Positions 36,201 to 46,594 of a DNA stretch of 64,000 bases are shown one piece after another. Made by a program: the position numbers and the translations under genes. Position 1 is the first letter of the stretch. Each line of letters starts with the position of its first letter. The DNA comes from an uncultured Duncaniella sp. (GTDB taxonomy: Bacteria; Bacteroidota; Bacteroidia; Bacteroidales; Muribaculaceae): assembly GCA_910586665.1 (NCBI GenBank), contig CAJUIX010000009.1:62001-126000 (forward strand). The letters run 5' to 3'. The notes below the pieces were generated by a model that saw only the letters and a list, made by a program, of their open reading frames with translations, was not told where the DNA came from and did no database searches.

Positions 36201-36510
36201 CCAGGGTCAGACCCAGTGGAACCCGATGGACCTCAACAAGGACGTCACCATGAGCTACTTCGTCGAGGACGGCTCCTTCCTCCGCTGCACCGACATAACT
36301 CTCGGCTACAATATGCCCCAGAATCTCATCAGCAAGGCCGGCATGTCGAAGCTTCGCTTCTATGCCTCTGTCACCAACCCCTTCATCGTCACCAAATACT
36401 CCGGTTATGACCCCGAAGTCGACGTGCAGAGCGGCCTTACTCCTTCTTTCGACTTCAACCGCTACCCGCGTAGCCGCAGCTATGTATTCGGTATGAACGT
36501 CACCTTCTAA
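33217..36510 (+). CDS. SusC-like TonB-dependent receptor 1
   Basis: The protein is 1097 residues. A 24-residue hydrophilic N-tail precedes the signal-peptide core, which ends at ANAQ (39). A carboxypeptidase-regulatory beta-sandwich (about 41-112, TVSGTVIDGTDEPMIGATV), a SusC TonB box/plug (about 120-240, EVVVIGYGG, DPLYIVDGF, DILKDASLTAIYGAKGGNGVV) and a 22-stranded barrel follow, ending in NVTF. It imports oligosaccharides through the outer membrane with the SusD lipoprotein encoded 38 bases downstream. Residues from the TonB box to the DGFQ motif (83 residues) are identical to the third SusC at 48787. Location opposite the pectinase cluster suggests a pectic substrate. Confidence 0.95.
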   Translation: MKDLVTSRSQWLRHFSTATHWKTMLLLLVLCVGFNANAQDLTVSGTVIDGTDEPMIGATVQVEGTKNMVATDIDGNFTLKNVASNATLVVTYIGYKAEKVAVNGQTELKITLTEDSEALDEVVVIGYGGTRARRDLTGSVGSVSGAKLAAVPVTSAAVALQGKVAGVQVTTVDGQPGADINIRVRGATSVTQSNDPLYIVDGFQTDNINDIAPSDIQSIDILKDASLTAIYGAKGGNGVVIVTTKSAQEGKTQVSFNAQGSVSQISKKLDLMNAYDFVNYQWDYATGHSTRNSQTRLFRYNFGNPQDMDLYRQTRSHDWQDEVMGNNPFSYSANVSIGGGNEKTRYNVSITQSDDEGIIMNTGVRRTNILTKLQTKILPNLTFQYNPKMTYRRDEGAGGDNVGTGGIIDVLRYRPTNGIRERDGAWWPAETIDPDQEKIFEYTNPVSDIRTNVRKRHAYTFANQASLEYKPIDGLTLRTEGVYTIQFRDDKRFWGRHTAEGKKHNSNPVASIEKKQTNSYTWTTTASYDWTLAEKNNFYALAGFELFHKQSESTYQKNRYFPDNISADKALNNMGLGTPYQSSSELGTANRTTSYFGQLNYNFDHKYLLSATFRADGSSMFAPGNQWGYFPSVSGAWVLSSEDFMKDFTWLSELKLRAAIGKAGNNNIDADMWRYLYQTNTTGGPAFGESGGANDGLLWYGPDKYLPNPDLKWETTLTRNFAIDLSLFNGRLRITPEYYWNTTSDLIYKADILSTVGYTQQYQNIGQVTNRGFEIAINGDILRGKDYSLSANFNLGANKMKVDKLTGDNKYLYETHSRSDDKGYNYRLEVGGEVGLIYGFVYDGLYSTDEFDYDVPKATYFPKPGTVSMDNIFDNSQSGAPTLPGKPKFKDLNGDGVIDDKDRTVIGRTTPKLQGGFGLAGQWKNFDFNANFTYFLDFDVYNATAYYLSSSIDNKNNFKNVLSSFTNRWRYAEGPECLYGNTWMQGAYDRYVEMNQGQTQWNPMDLNKDVTMSYFVEDGSFLRCTDITLGYNMPQNLISKAGMSKLRFYASVTNPFIVTKYSGYDPEVDVQSGLTPSFDFNRYPRSRSYVFGMNVTF

Positions 36511-36548
36511 ATATAAAGTCTATATACCTCTTTTCAAAAAAGAAAAAA

Positions 36549-38564
36549 ATGAAATTACGCAATATATTTATAGCCGGCCTCTCCGCAGTGGCACTCGCCT
36601 CCTGCTCGGACTATCTCGATGTGGACGCGCCCTCGAAGAATCCGCCGGAATATGTCTTCTCTGACAAGAAGGAGATGCGCAACGCCCTCAACGGCGTCTA
36701 TGCGGCCATGCTCTCGAACAATACCTACGGCCAGAATTTCATCGAAAAATTCACATTCAACACCGACGTGGAGTTCAAGATTCTCGATAGCGAGTTTGCG
36801 TCATCGACCGCCTACCAGCGCTATGAGTGTGACCCCGACGGCGGCGAAATCAAGAAGGCCTGGGACGACCTCTACACCGGCATCGAGCGTGCCAACATGC
36901 TCATCGACGGTATTGAAAATGCCGAAATCTTCAACGAGGAGGATGCCGAGCTCATGCAGATGCTGGGCGAGGTGAAGGTGCTCCGCGCAATCTTCTACCA
37001 CGACCTCGTATGGTACTTCGGCGACGTTCCCTACTCCCTCCTTCCCTCCTACAAGAGCCCGACCCGCATCTACGATGTGGCTGACCGCACCGTCATCCTC
37101 TCCGAGCTCATCGAGGACCTGAAGGGCATCGCCCCCAAGATGCAGCTTTCGACCGCGCAGTCATTCTCCGACGGCCCGCAGCGCATCTCCAAGGATATGG
37201 CATGGGCCATGATTGCCCGTTTGGCCATGACTGCCGGAGGCTACTCCCTCCGGCCCGACGGCGGTGACTTCGGCAGCATGAAGCGCCCCGAAAACTACCT
37301 TGATTTCTATAAGACAGCCGCTCTCTACTGCGACTCGGTCGTTAACAATACCTCCCACCGCCTCAGCAAGCCCTACCACGAGGTCTTCGTCGGCAACTGC
37401 AACTATGACTACACCGCCGGCGACGACATCATCTGGGAAATCCCCTTCGGAACCCTCTCGACAGGCAACGTCGGCTACATCCACGGCCCGAAAATGGACA
37501 ACCAGGCAGGTGTGACCACCCACGCATGGGGTAAGGCTTCGAGCTCCGCGCAGCTCAACGCCCTCTACCGCTTCCTCTTCGACGAGGATGACCTCCGCCG
37601 CGACTATGTCAACCAGCTTTTCGGCTACAACAACCAGGGCGAGGCCCAGCTCAACAACGGCCGTACCAATTACAACGGCAAGTGGTCCAAACTTTGGAAC
37701 AAAAACGGTCTCGGCTCGGCCACCGAGGGTGCCACCGGCTTCAACTTCCCCTACATGCGCTATGCCGACGTGCTTCTGATGTCGGCCGAGGCAGAGAACG
37801 AGATTAACGGCGGTCCCACCCAGAAGGCTATCGAGCGCTATGAGACAGTGCGCGAGCGTGCCTTCCGCACCACCAAGCCCGAGAAGGCCGTATACAGCGG
37901 CGACATGGACAAGGAGTCATTCCTCAAGGCCGTCCTCGATGAGCGCAAGTTTGAATTCGCGGGAGAGAACATGCGCTGGCGCGACCTCGTCCGCAACAAC
38001 ATGCTCGGCCAGCAGCTCTACTGGACATTCTTCCGCTACTATGCGGCGGCAGACCGCGGCAGCGGCTACGACTCCCCGGTGGCAGAGTTTGACTTCGGCG
38101 ACGGTTCGGCCTACGACCAGAAGTGGATGAACTCGCTCTACTACCTTAACAATGTTCCAAACAATGACTACTATGCTATCAGCCAGTTCCCCCAGGCTTC
38201 GCCAAATGTCAGAGTGGTTTATATAGTAAATCCCTACCGTCTGCCCCAGTCCGGCGACGAGAAGGTTAAAATCAAGGTCGACGGCAAGGACCAGACAGTG
38301 GCTCGTGCCGACTACATGAACTGGTTTGACGAGAACACCTCCAAGCCAACCGCCCACTTCCTATACTCCCTCCGCGGCTACATCTACTGCAACGAGAGCG
38401 GCAACATCCTCATCAACGACAACGGAAGCTATGTCGGAGCTCCCAATCCCTCGACCTTCCCCTCGGTGAGCGAGCTTCCCGCTGTCCGCTACATCCTCCC
38501 TTACCCGCGCGCGGTCATAACCCGCTCCCAGGGCAAGTATGTCAACAAATACGGTTACAGATAA
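36549..38564 (+). CDS. SusD-like surface glycan-binding lipoprotein 1
   Basis: The protein is 671 residues. A lipoprotein signal with lipobox LASC places Cys at about residue 19, followed by SDYLDVDAPSK, as in surface-exported Bacteroidota lipoproteins. The SusD/RagB fold shows in early TPR-like helices (NALNGVYAAM, IERANMLIDGI, LGEVKVLRAIFYHDLVWYFGDVPY) and in the C-terminal FPYMRYADVLLMSAEAENEI and DERKFEFAGENMRWRDLVR motifs. It partners the SusC directly upstream as the lid of the transporter. It is paralogous to the SusD at 52217 (shared start MK-RNIFIAGLS and YLIVDAP-like region). Confidence 0.94.
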   Translation: MKLRNIFIAGLSAVALASCSDYLDVDAPSKNPPEYVFSDKKEMRNALNGVYAAMLSNNTYGQNFIEKFTFNTDVEFKILDSEFASSTAYQRYECDPDGGEIKKAWDDLYTGIERANMLIDGIENAEIFNEEDAELMQMLGEVKVLRAIFYHDLVWYFGDVPYSLLPSYKSPTRIYDVADRTVILSELIEDLKGIAPKMQLSTAQSFSDGPQRISKDMAWAMIARLAMTAGGYSLRPDGGDFGSMKRPENYLDFYKTAALYCDSVVNNTSHRLSKPYHEVFVGNCNYDYTAGDDIIWEIPFGTLSTGNVGYIHGPKMDNQAGVTTHAWGKASSSAQLNALYRFLFDEDDLRRDYVNQLFGYNNQGEAQLNNGRTNYNGKWSKLWNKNGLGSATEGATGFNFPYMRYADVLLMSAEAENEINGGPTQKAIERYETVRERAFRTTKPEKAVYSGDMDKESFLKAVLDERKFEFAGENMRWRDLVRNNMLGQQLYWTFFRYYAAADRGSGYDSPVAEFDFGDGSAYDQKWMNSLYYLNNVPNNDYYAISQFPQASPNVRVVYIVNPYRLPQSGDEKVKIKVDGKDQTVARADYMNWFDENTSKPTAHFLYSLRGYIYCNESGNILINDNGSYVGAPNPSTFPSVSELPAVRYILPYPRAVITRSQGKYVNKYGYR

Positions 38565-38607
38565 TCAATCTTAAATCTAAAATCTAAAAAATCATCAAAT
38601 TACTAAT

Positions 38608-40950
38608 ATGAAAAAGACACTATTATATGGCCTGACCGCCCTCCTCGCCCTCGGCTTCGCCTCCTGTAGCGATGACGACGAGCTGATGGGGCCGTCAAAT
38701 CCCGCCGAGGATCTCGACCGTATGCCGATGACCATGTTCCGCCTCGAGGAGAACACCGGCGTCAAGGATGACCCCTACGGTATGAGGGTGCTCACCGAGG
38801 AGCTCAACTCCGTGGTTCTCGCCTGGTATGGCGTCTCGGGCGCTGCCGGCTATGAGATCAAGTTCGGCCCCGAGGCCGGCCTGACCTCCGGCAAGGAGGA
38901 GGACTGGACCAACACCGACCGTCTCTACCAGTGGGAGGACGGTAAGTTCTCCAAGGTCCTCCCCGCCGACCAGCTGACACTCCGCATCGACGACCTCGAG
39001 TATGAGCAGGGCTACCGCTTCGCTATCCGCGTGCTTCACCCTGACGGCAACGAGGCCCACCACTCGAAGTGGTACGGCATGGGCAACGGCCGCGAGTGGG
39101 CCGAGCAGGCCGGTCTGACCACCGAGCCCCGCTATGCGACTCCAAAGCTCGTGAAAGTCGAGATTCCCGGGAGCAACGATGCCTTCATCGTCACTCTTGA
39201 CATCAACGTGTTCGACCATGTCAAGGAGCTCGCCGCCAAGCCCTCCGAGTACCAGTCGATTTTCGAGGATTTCCAGAAGAACTTCGACTTTGTGCAGGAC
39301 GGTACCCAGAACGACATGAACACTGCCAAATTCAAGGTCGACAAGCTCATCGTTGTCCCCGCGAAGGACACCCCCGATGCTACTATTGACTCGCAGTGGC
39401 GCGACTACCAGCTCAAGGAGTCGGATTTCAAGAACGGCGTGGCCACTTTCCGCGTGGCAGGCCTCACAATGAACGCGAAATATGAGATCAACGCCATCAA
39501 CGTCGCAAAACCCGCCCTCGTTGATGCCCGCTACAACTCTATCAACAAGCCCATCTACGGCGAGCCGGGCGAGCCTATCGTCATCGAGCACAAAGTCTGG
39601 GCGCAGGACCGCATCCCCGGAGCGGCAGAGTTCGACGCATCCCCGCTTGACACTATCATCGGCCAGTTTGCCAACAATGTCCGCCTCGCCGAGGGCCAGG
39701 TGTTCTACCTCGAGGGCGACAAGGCTTACTACTTCTACGAGAACCCCGTCATAGCCAAGGGCTTCACCCTTGCCACCCGTCCCGAGGACGTGGCCCAGGG
39801 CAAGCGTGCCAAGGTCTACCTCGGCGGCATGGGCGTGAGACTTGACGAATACGGAGCAGAGACTGCCGAGCTCAACACTGCCAACTTCATGTTTGGCCGC
39901 CAGCGCCAGGCCGGCGAATCAGACTTCCCTATCGAGGTCGGCTCGGTAATCTTCGAGAACATTGACTTTGACTGCCCCAAGGCCTACAACTACGGCCACC
40001 AGGAGACCGGCGTCGCAAGCGCCTCGGGCAACTACTTCGCCAACATGTACTCCGACGGTATGGAGGTGTCATTCGAATCGCTCGAAATCCGTAACTGTAC
40101 CTTCCAGCGCATGATCCGCGGCTTCCTCCGTGTCCAGGGCAAGAAGGACAAGGTGTTCAGAAAAATCATCGTGGACGGCAACCTCTTTTACAACTGTGGC
40201 TACTATGACAACAACGGTCGCGGCTATGCCTGGATTGCCGGCGACGGCGCGAAGACTACGTCCAACATCTTCAGGGACTTCCGCTGGACCAACAACACCA
40301 TGTATGACTCTCCCCGCACAGCCCTGATTTCCGACAATGACAAGGATATCAACTATGCCGACAACGTGCAGTGGAACATCCGCATCGAAGGCAACACCTT
40401 CATCAACTTCTCGACCCGTTCCTCCGGCCGCAACTTCTTCCAGACCCGCTACGTCCCCGGAGGCTCCTACTACTCCTTCCAGCGCAACCTCATCGTGCTC
40501 GCTGCCGACGAGTCGGACCAGCGTATCGAGAACATCTACCAGACAGGTGCTGACATCCGTACCATCAAGGGCAACGGCGAGTTCTCCTTCGACGTTAAGG
40601 ACAACTACTCGGTAGGCTGCAAGGACGCTCACGACAAGGACGACAAGATCTTCACCGGCTCGCAGTTCTCCAACTCCAAGAACTCCTTCGGAGCGCTGAC
40701 CTGGAACCCCGGCAACCTCGGTACAAAGGACGACCTCAAAGTCAAGGCCCTCAAGGGGGACGACGGCAAGGTGCTCCGCGCGACCGACCTCTTCACCAAC
40801 CCGAACCCTGTCTACAAAGAATATAATTCTTCCAATCCAAATCCACGCGACCACGAGGCTCCCGCCAACATCTACGAGGCCCTGCGCTACAAGACGCTCC
40901 CCTCGGTGGTTCTTGAAAAGAACATCGGCGATCCCCGCTGGCGCAACTAA
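38608..40950 (+). CDS. DUF4957/DUF5123-like beta-helix surface lipoprotein 1
   Basis: The protein is 780 residues. Lipobox FASC at Cys20 is followed by acidic SDDDE, a surface-export signal in Bacteroidota. An N-terminal fibronectin-III-like region contains NSVVLAWYGVSGAAGYEI, then a linker domain. The C-terminal half is beta-helix-like with VIFENIDFDCP, NCTFQRMIRGFLRVQG, YYDNNGRGYAWIAGDG, MYDSPRTALISDNDKD and FINFSTRSSGRN. This domain order fits DUF4957/DUF5123 proteins encoded with SusCD pairs; they are thought to bind glycan at the surface, and some beta-helices of this kind are pectate-lyase-like. No confident catalytic residues are seen. It ends the cassette, just before a terminator, and is paralogous to the gene at 54321. 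Confidence 0.85.
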   Translation: MKKTLLYGLTALLALGFASCSDDDELMGPSNPAEDLDRMPMTMFRLEENTGVKDDPYGMRVLTEELNSVVLAWYGVSGAAGYEIKFGPEAGLTSGKEEDWTNTDRLYQWEDGKFSKVLPADQLTLRIDDLEYEQGYRFAIRVLHPDGNEAHHSKWYGMGNGREWAEQAGLTTEPRYATPKLVKVEIPGSNDAFIVTLDINVFDHVKELAAKPSEYQSIFEDFQKNFDFVQDGTQNDMNTAKFKVDKLIVVPAKDTPDATIDSQWRDYQLKESDFKNGVATFRVAGLTMNAKYEINAINVAKPALVDARYNSINKPIYGEPGEPIVIEHKVWAQDRIPGAAEFDASPLDTIIGQFANNVRLAEGQVFYLEGDKAYYFYENPVIAKGFTLATRPEDVAQGKRAKVYLGGMGVRLDEYGAETAELNTANFMFGRQRQAGESDFPIEVGSVIFENIDFDCPKAYNYGHQETGVASASGNYFANMYSDGMEVSFESLEIRNCTFQRMIRGFLRVQGKKDKVFRKIIVDGNLFYNCGYYDNNGRGYAWIAGDGAKTTSNIFRDFRWTNNTMYDSPRTALISDNDKDINYADNVQWNIRIEGNTFINFSTRSSGRNFFQTRYVPGGSYYSFQRNLIVLAADESDQRIENIYQTGADIRTIKGNGEFSFDVKDNYSVGCKDAHDKDDKIFTGSQFSNSKNSFGALTWNPGNLGTKDDLKVKALKGDDGKVLRATDLFTNPNPVYKEYNSSNPNPRDHEAPANIYEALRYKTLPSVVLEKNIGDPRWRN

Positions 40951-41019
40951 GACGGTGTTATCAGACACCCTCTGAAAACACACGACTGAAACACACACAT
41001 CAATCCTCTTATCCGTATT

Positions 41020-41056
41020 TCAGGCGCCGCCCGTGTTGGGCGGGGCCTGATTTTTT
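41020..41056 (+). terminator. Terminator of the first SusCD cassette
   Basis: TCAGGC-CCGCCC pairs with GGGCGG-GCCTGA, followed by six T. It lies in the 374-base gap that also holds the next promoter. Confidence 0.88.
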
Positions 41057-41147
41057 ATGTCGTATTCCATAAGTTGTACGATGACTTTATCATATCAGTC
41101 CGCTATATGACGAAAATGTTAATTGACGCAATTGAGTGTTAAAAATT

Positions 41148-41178
41148 TTTGCCATAAAATAATTTTATATTAAATTTG
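41148..41178 (+). promoter_or_regulatory. Promoter of the second SusC cassette
   Basis: TTTG at 41148-41151, a 19-base spacer, TAAATTTG at 41171-41178. The leader is about 140 bases. Confidence 0.72.
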
Positions 41179-41324
41179 CGCTATCTTGCATAAATAATCT
41201 TAGCTCACACAACCCGTTTTCAGTGACCAGATTACAGGAAATATCGTGAAAAGCGTCAATAGACCAATTATTTAACTGAATCACAAATTATTAATTAATA
41301 CAATTACGTTTCTAAAAAACTATC

Positions 41325-44300
41325 ATGAAAAAAAGACCCAAATCTCTGTCGGCCACACACGGTGCAAACAGGGTTGACAGAAAGTTGGTTTGCGGACTGC
41401 TCGCATGTGCACTTATAGGTGGCACAGGCTTGACAAGCTACGCGGCCGACAGTAATAGGGGGGGTATTCGCCTGACCCTCAGGTAGATAGCCAAAAGCAT
41501 ACCGTCAGTGGTGTAGTTGTCGACGAGACAGGTGAGCCGCTGATTGGCGTATCGGTTATCCAGGAAGGTACGACCACCGGTATTGCGACAGACTTCGACG
41601 GACGTTACACACTCTCGGTTCCGTCAAACGCCACACTTCATTTTTCTTACATCGGCTATAAGCCCTTTACAGTAAAGGTCGGCTCCCAGACCACAATCAA
41701 TGTGACTATGGAGCCTGACGCCAACGTGCTCGAGGACGTCGTGGTCGTCGGCTACGGCACGATGAAGAAGAGCGACCTCACGGGTGCCGTCTCTTCGGTA
41801 GGCACAGAAGCCCTTAACGCCAAAGGTGCTCCCTCGGCTCTCGAAGCCCTCCAGGGTGCCACCCCGGGTGTGAACATCGTCAAGAACACAGGCCGTGCCA
41901 ACGGCGGTTTCGACGTTCAGATCCGTGGTAAGTCTTCAATCAACAGTAGCACCAACCCTCTCTATATTGTCGACGGTGTGATGTGCGACAATATCGACTT
42001 CCTCAATCCCCAGGACATCGAGCGCATCGACGTTCTGAAGGACGCATCATCCACCGCTATTTATGGTTCGCGTGCGACAGCAGGTGTGATCATGGTGACC
42101 ACCCGCGGCGGTCTCAACGTCAACAAGAGCGTGAAGACCTCCGTGAGCTACGACGGTTACTACGGCATCAACCATGCCGCCCGTATGCCGGACTTCATGG
42201 ACGGTAAGGAGTTCTACGGCTACCGCCTCAGCAAGTTCATGAACAATGTGACTCCCTTCGGGCCGCAGACCACCTACGGTGTCAAGACCCAGCTCGAGCT
42301 CGGCCAGGCCCTTCTCCAGACCGAGAAGAATAACTTCGAGTCACCCTTCCGCCTGAAAGAGATGATTGCCGACGGCCAGACCTACGACTGGCCCTCGCTC
42401 GTGACCCGCAACGGTAACCAGCAGAACCACTACCTCGCAGTCGGCGGCAGCAGTGAGAGCGCAAGCTACCACTTCGGCATCGGCTACAACCAGGAGGACG
42501 GTCTCTACAAGGGTGATGATTCCAAGATGTATACCTTCAAGGGATCGGTCGACGCCCGCATCAACAAGGTGCTCAGCGCCGGCTTCACCGTCAACCTCGC
42601 CCGCATCGACAACAACTATGCTGACGACGGCGCTATCTCCAGCGCATACCGCGTCAACACCTTCATGCAGCCTTACGACGCTGACGGCAAGCTCAACCGC
42701 TACCCGGGTGCCAAGGGGGCCCTCGGAACTGACGACCACCAGTTCACCGACTTCGTCAACCCCCTCTACACGATGAAGAACTCGACTCACAAGCGTCAGA
42801 CCTACCGCATGCTCGGTAATGTCTATCTCCAGCTCGACCTCATGAAGGGCCTTAATGTGAAGACGACCTTCGCTCCCTCTTACAGCAGCTACCGCGACGG
42901 TTCGTTCTACGGCTACATCGACCCCGACACCGGCCTCACCTATGCCGGCGGCGAGCCTTCGTCGAGCGAGGCCACTATCAACAACAGCAAGGGCTTCGCC
43001 TACGTCTGGGACAACACTATCAACTTCAACCGTACTTTCAACGACATCCACAGCGTCAACTTCATGGGTCTCTTCTCTATGGAGAAGTCAACCTCTGAAA
43101 GCTCGAAGACCGTGGCCAACGGTGTGATTGAGAACACCGACTGGTGGAACATCGGTTCGGGTACGATGAGCGCCAACTCAGGCTCGAGCTACACCGAGTA
43201 CAGCATGCTCTCTTACGCCCTCCGTCTCAATTACAGCTATAAGAGCCGCTACCTCTTCACGGGTACTGTCCGCTGGGACGGTTCGTCGCGCTTCGCCGAC
43301 GGACACCGCTGGGGCAGCTTCCCCTCCGCAGCCCTCGCATGGCGCGTGACCGAGGAAGACTTCATGCGCAACGTCCAGTGGCTCGACAACCTCAAGCTCC
43401 GCGTCAGCTTCGGTAAAACAGGTAACAACTCCGGCGTCGGCAACTTTGCCACCATCGTCGGCATCAACGGCCCATACCACTATCCCTTCGGCCCCGACTA
43501 CTCGCAGGGTTTCTATCCCTCGGGCATCGTCGACAAGTCGCTCTGCTGGGAGTCATCTACCGAATGGAACATCGGTGCGGACTTCGGATTCCTCGGCAGC
43601 CGCATCAACGGTTCTATCGAATATTACAACAAGAAGTCGAGCGACCTCCTCTATGAAGTCGAGCTTCCTCTCGAAGCCGGGGGCGGCAAGATGAAGACCA
43701 ACATCGGTAAGGTGCGCAACCGCGGTGTCGAATTCTCGCTCAACACAATCAACATCTCCAACCGCACTTTCGAGTGGACCACGAGCCTCAACCTCGCCCA
43801 CAACCGCAACAAGGTGCTCGAAATCAACGGTGATGGCGACTTCGCATCGTCGAGCGACGTCAGCAAGTGGCTCTTCATTGGCGAGCCTTATGACAATGTC
43901 TACACCTGGGCATGGGACGGTATCGTCAGCGACCGCGACATGGTTGTCCCCAACCACCAGATTGCTATCGACAAGGGCTTCACTCCCGGTCAGAAGGTGC
44001 GTTCATGTGACTACTACTACGCTTGCTACGGTCTTACCGAAGGCCAGCCAATCATCCGTGACGTCGACGGCAACGGCAAAATCAACGATGAGGACAAGGT
44101 CATCTTCGACAGCCAGCCCGACTTCACCGGCAGCTTCACCTCGACCATGAACTACAATCTTCCCAAGAACGGTGGTTCAATCGACTTCTCATTCAACCTC
44201 TACGCCAGCGTGGGCGGCAAGATTGCATCTCCCTTCCTCGGCGGTGACTACTATGACCAGCACGACCGCGGCCGCGGCAAGATGATGTTTGACTACTACA

Positions 44301-44695
44301 TCCCCGCCGGCACCCTCATCGACTGCGACGGTATGCGCGCCGACGGTACCTACATCAATCCCGTCTATCAGACAGAGACTCACTACGGCAAGTGGCCGAC
44401 TCCCAACTGCGGCGAGTCAGACGGTATCGGTACGACCCTCTCTTACTTCCAGTCTGCCCGCCAGGTGACCAATGCCTCCTTCATGAAGGTCAAGAACATC
44501 ACCGTCGGCTACTCCTTCGCCAAGCCTCTCCTCAAGCACATCGGCTGCCAGCAGGCGCGTCTCTATTTCACCGTCACCAATCCCTTCGTGTTTACCAAGT
44601 ATGAGGGTTACGACCCCGAATGGGCCGGCGCCGCTCTCAAGAACCAGGGCCCGAGCGTGATCTCCTACCAGATTGGTGCAAGCATTAAATTTTAA
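41325..44695 (+). CDS. SusC-like TonB-dependent receptor 2, frameshifted in a G tract
   Basis: The ATG at 41325 opens a normal leader (MKKRPKSLSATHGANR, hydrophobic core LVCGLLACALIGGTG, ending SYAADSNRGG) but the frame stops at 41484 after 53 residues. The remaining receptor continues in another frame from 41465 (YSPDPQVDSQKHTVSG) to 44695. The break is at seven G (41458-41464); one more G, or two fewer, restores a receptor of about 1123 residues. The downstream part has a complete regulatory domain, TonB box EDVVVVGYG, plug (NPLYIVDGVM) and barrel ending in Phe. A GTG at 41702 could start a protein without signal peptide, which should not reach the outer membrane. It is either a phase-variable or decayed gene, or a sequencing error. 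Confidence 0.85.
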
Positions 44696-44716
44696 TCCTT
44701 AAAGACTGAAAATACA

Positions 44717-46549
44717 ATGAAATCATATAAGTTTTTCGGCCTGGCACTGCTTGGAGTCCTTTCCCTCACCGGGTGTAGCGACTTTCTCGACACCGAGAAC
44801 AAGTCAAATGCCAACCAGAACGGCGAGGAGTTCTTCAAGAAGCATCCCGACCAGCTTCTGACCTCCTCCTACTACGTCTTCCGCAACATTGTCAACATGA
44901 TTGACATCACCGACCAGGGCACCGACCTCTACATCAACGCCCGCGGTGCTGACGACGGCACTTTCGCCCTCTACAACTTCGACCCCGAGAACGGTTCGGT
45001 GGAGAACCTTTACAAAAATTGCTACAACGCAATCAACTATGCCAACGGCGTCATCTCCTACACTGATGATCCCAAGCTCGTCGGCCAGGCTACCTTCCTC
45101 CGCAACTGGGGCTACTACCTGCTCACCCAGCACTTCGGCGATGTCCCCTACGTCACCTCGTACATCGAGAGCTCGTCGCGCGACTATCCCCGCACTCCGA
45201 TAGCCGAAATCTATCCCGCGATGCTCGCCGACCTTGAGGCTGTCTACAACGGGGGCTCCCTCGACGCCACCGACCACAACGGCCGCGCCAGCAAGCAGGC
45301 CGTGGCAGCGCTCGCAGCCAAGGTGGCTCTCGCAGCCGCATGGGACCTCGGCACCACCCTCACCGACGAGGTGAAGGGCACCTACACGGTGACCAACCCC
45401 GAAATGTTCCGCACTGCGGCCGCATGGGCCGAGAAGGCAATCAACGGCGTGCAGCTCACAATGTCCTTCGAGCAGAAGTGGTCACCCTTCAACGAGGGCA
45501 ACGCCGAGGAAATCTTCTCCATCCAGTATGACCGCGCAGGTGTCCCCACCAACCCGACCTCGAGCGGCCACAGCCTCATGTATGACTACATGGGTTACTA
45601 TGGCAACTGCGTCCAGACCGGCCACAAGGGCACCAAGTCAGGCGGCACAAACTCGCTCTCGACAAAAGTCATGGAGCTCTTCGAGCGCGGCGACCAGCGC
45701 TATGAAGGCACCTTCATGACCACCAACTACAACCCCGAACTCAAGGACGGAGTAGTAGGCTGGGGCACCGACGGCTACCTTGCATATTATAACTGCTCCG
45801 CCTCCGACCTCGCCAAGCTCCCGATTTCAGTGAAGTTCTATCCCTCCTACACCACCGAGGCCGAGGCTCTCGCCGACCTCGCAGCCCGCAAGACCCAGAC
45901 CAAGAAGTTTGCCACGGGCACCCACGGCAACAACCTCCCCTTCGCCTGCATCATGGCTTCCGACGTAGTGACCCTCTGGTACTTCAACGAGGACGGCTCT
46001 CTCCAGGCCAAGAAGACCCAGGAGACTGCAAGCTTCATCAAGGCCGGCTTCGCTTCGTCGCCCTGCGTGAAGAAGTGGGATGATCCCCAGTCCGAGAACG
46101 TCACCGCCTCTAACTGCTATCGCGACATCGTCGTGTTCCACGTCAGCGACATGTATCTCATCGCAGCCGAGGCCTATCTCCTCGCCGGCCAGGAAGCCGA
46201 CGCTATCAAGAAGGTCAATGACGTCCGCGGCCGTGCCGGTCTCGCTCCTCTCGCATCCTTCAATGCCTACGAGACTCCCTATCTGACCAGCAACAGCTAC
46301 GTCTACACCCCGCTTGACCTCATCCTCGACGAGCGCGCCCGCGAGCTTTATGCCGAGCGCACCCGCTGGGAGGACCTCCGCCGCACCCGCCAGCTTGTCC
46401 GCTACAACCTCGAGTTTGCCCGCTCTATAACCTCGCTCGACAAGATGCAGAACGCGCAGGGTGAGACCAAGTGGTATCGTCCGATTCCCGCCAAGGAAAT
46501 CAACAATAATACCGCTATGACTATCGAAAGTCAGAATCCCGGCTATTAA
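44717..46549 (+). CDS. SusD-like surface glycan-binding lipoprotein 2
   Basis: The protein is 610 residues with lipobox LTGC (Cys20) followed by SDFLDTENKS. SusD/RagB features are FLRNWGYYLLTQHFGDVPYVT, the AKVALAAAWDLGT helix, DMYLIAAEAYLLAGQ and the C-terminal LDLILDERARELYAERTRWEDLRRT. It starts 21 bases after the frameshifted SusC, its expected partner. It is clearly more distant from the other two SusD proteins than they are from each other, so the middle cassette probably handles a different glycan. Confidence 0.94.
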   Translation: MKSYKFFGLALLGVLSLTGCSDFLDTENKSNANQNGEEFFKKHPDQLLTSSYYVFRNIVNMIDITDQGTDLYINARGADDGTFALYNFDPENGSVENLYKNCYNAINYANGVISYTDDPKLVGQATFLRNWGYYLLTQHFGDVPYVTSYIESSSRDYPRTPIAEIYPAMLADLEAVYNGGSLDATDHNGRASKQAVAALAAKVALAAAWDLGTTLTDEVKGTYTVTNPEMFRTAAAWAEKAINGVQLTMSFEQKWSPFNEGNAEEIFSIQYDRAGVPTNPTSSGHSLMYDYMGYYGNCVQTGHKGTKSGGTNSLSTKVMELFERGDQRYEGTFMTTNYNPELKDGVVGWGTDGYLAYYNCSASDLAKLPISVKFYPSYTTEAEALADLAARKTQTKKFATGTHGNNLPFACIMASDVVTLWYFNEDGSLQAKKTQETASFIKAGFASSPCVKKWDDPQSENVTASNCYRDIVVFHVSDMYLIAAEAYLLAGQEADAIKKVNDVRGRAGLAPLASFNAYETPYLTSNSYVYTPLDLILDERARELYAERTRWEDLRRTRQLVRYNLEFARSITSLDKMQNAQGETKWYRPIPAKEINNNTAMTIESQNPGY

Positions 46550-46594
46550 TCCTCTGTTGTTTAATATCTTAAAGTTTAAAATTATCATATCACA

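Noticed and set aside
41702..44695. Treating the second SusC as an intact gene starting at the GTG at 41702
   Set aside because: It would lack a signal peptide and the regulatory domain, both of which are encoded upstream in the correct order but in a broken frame.
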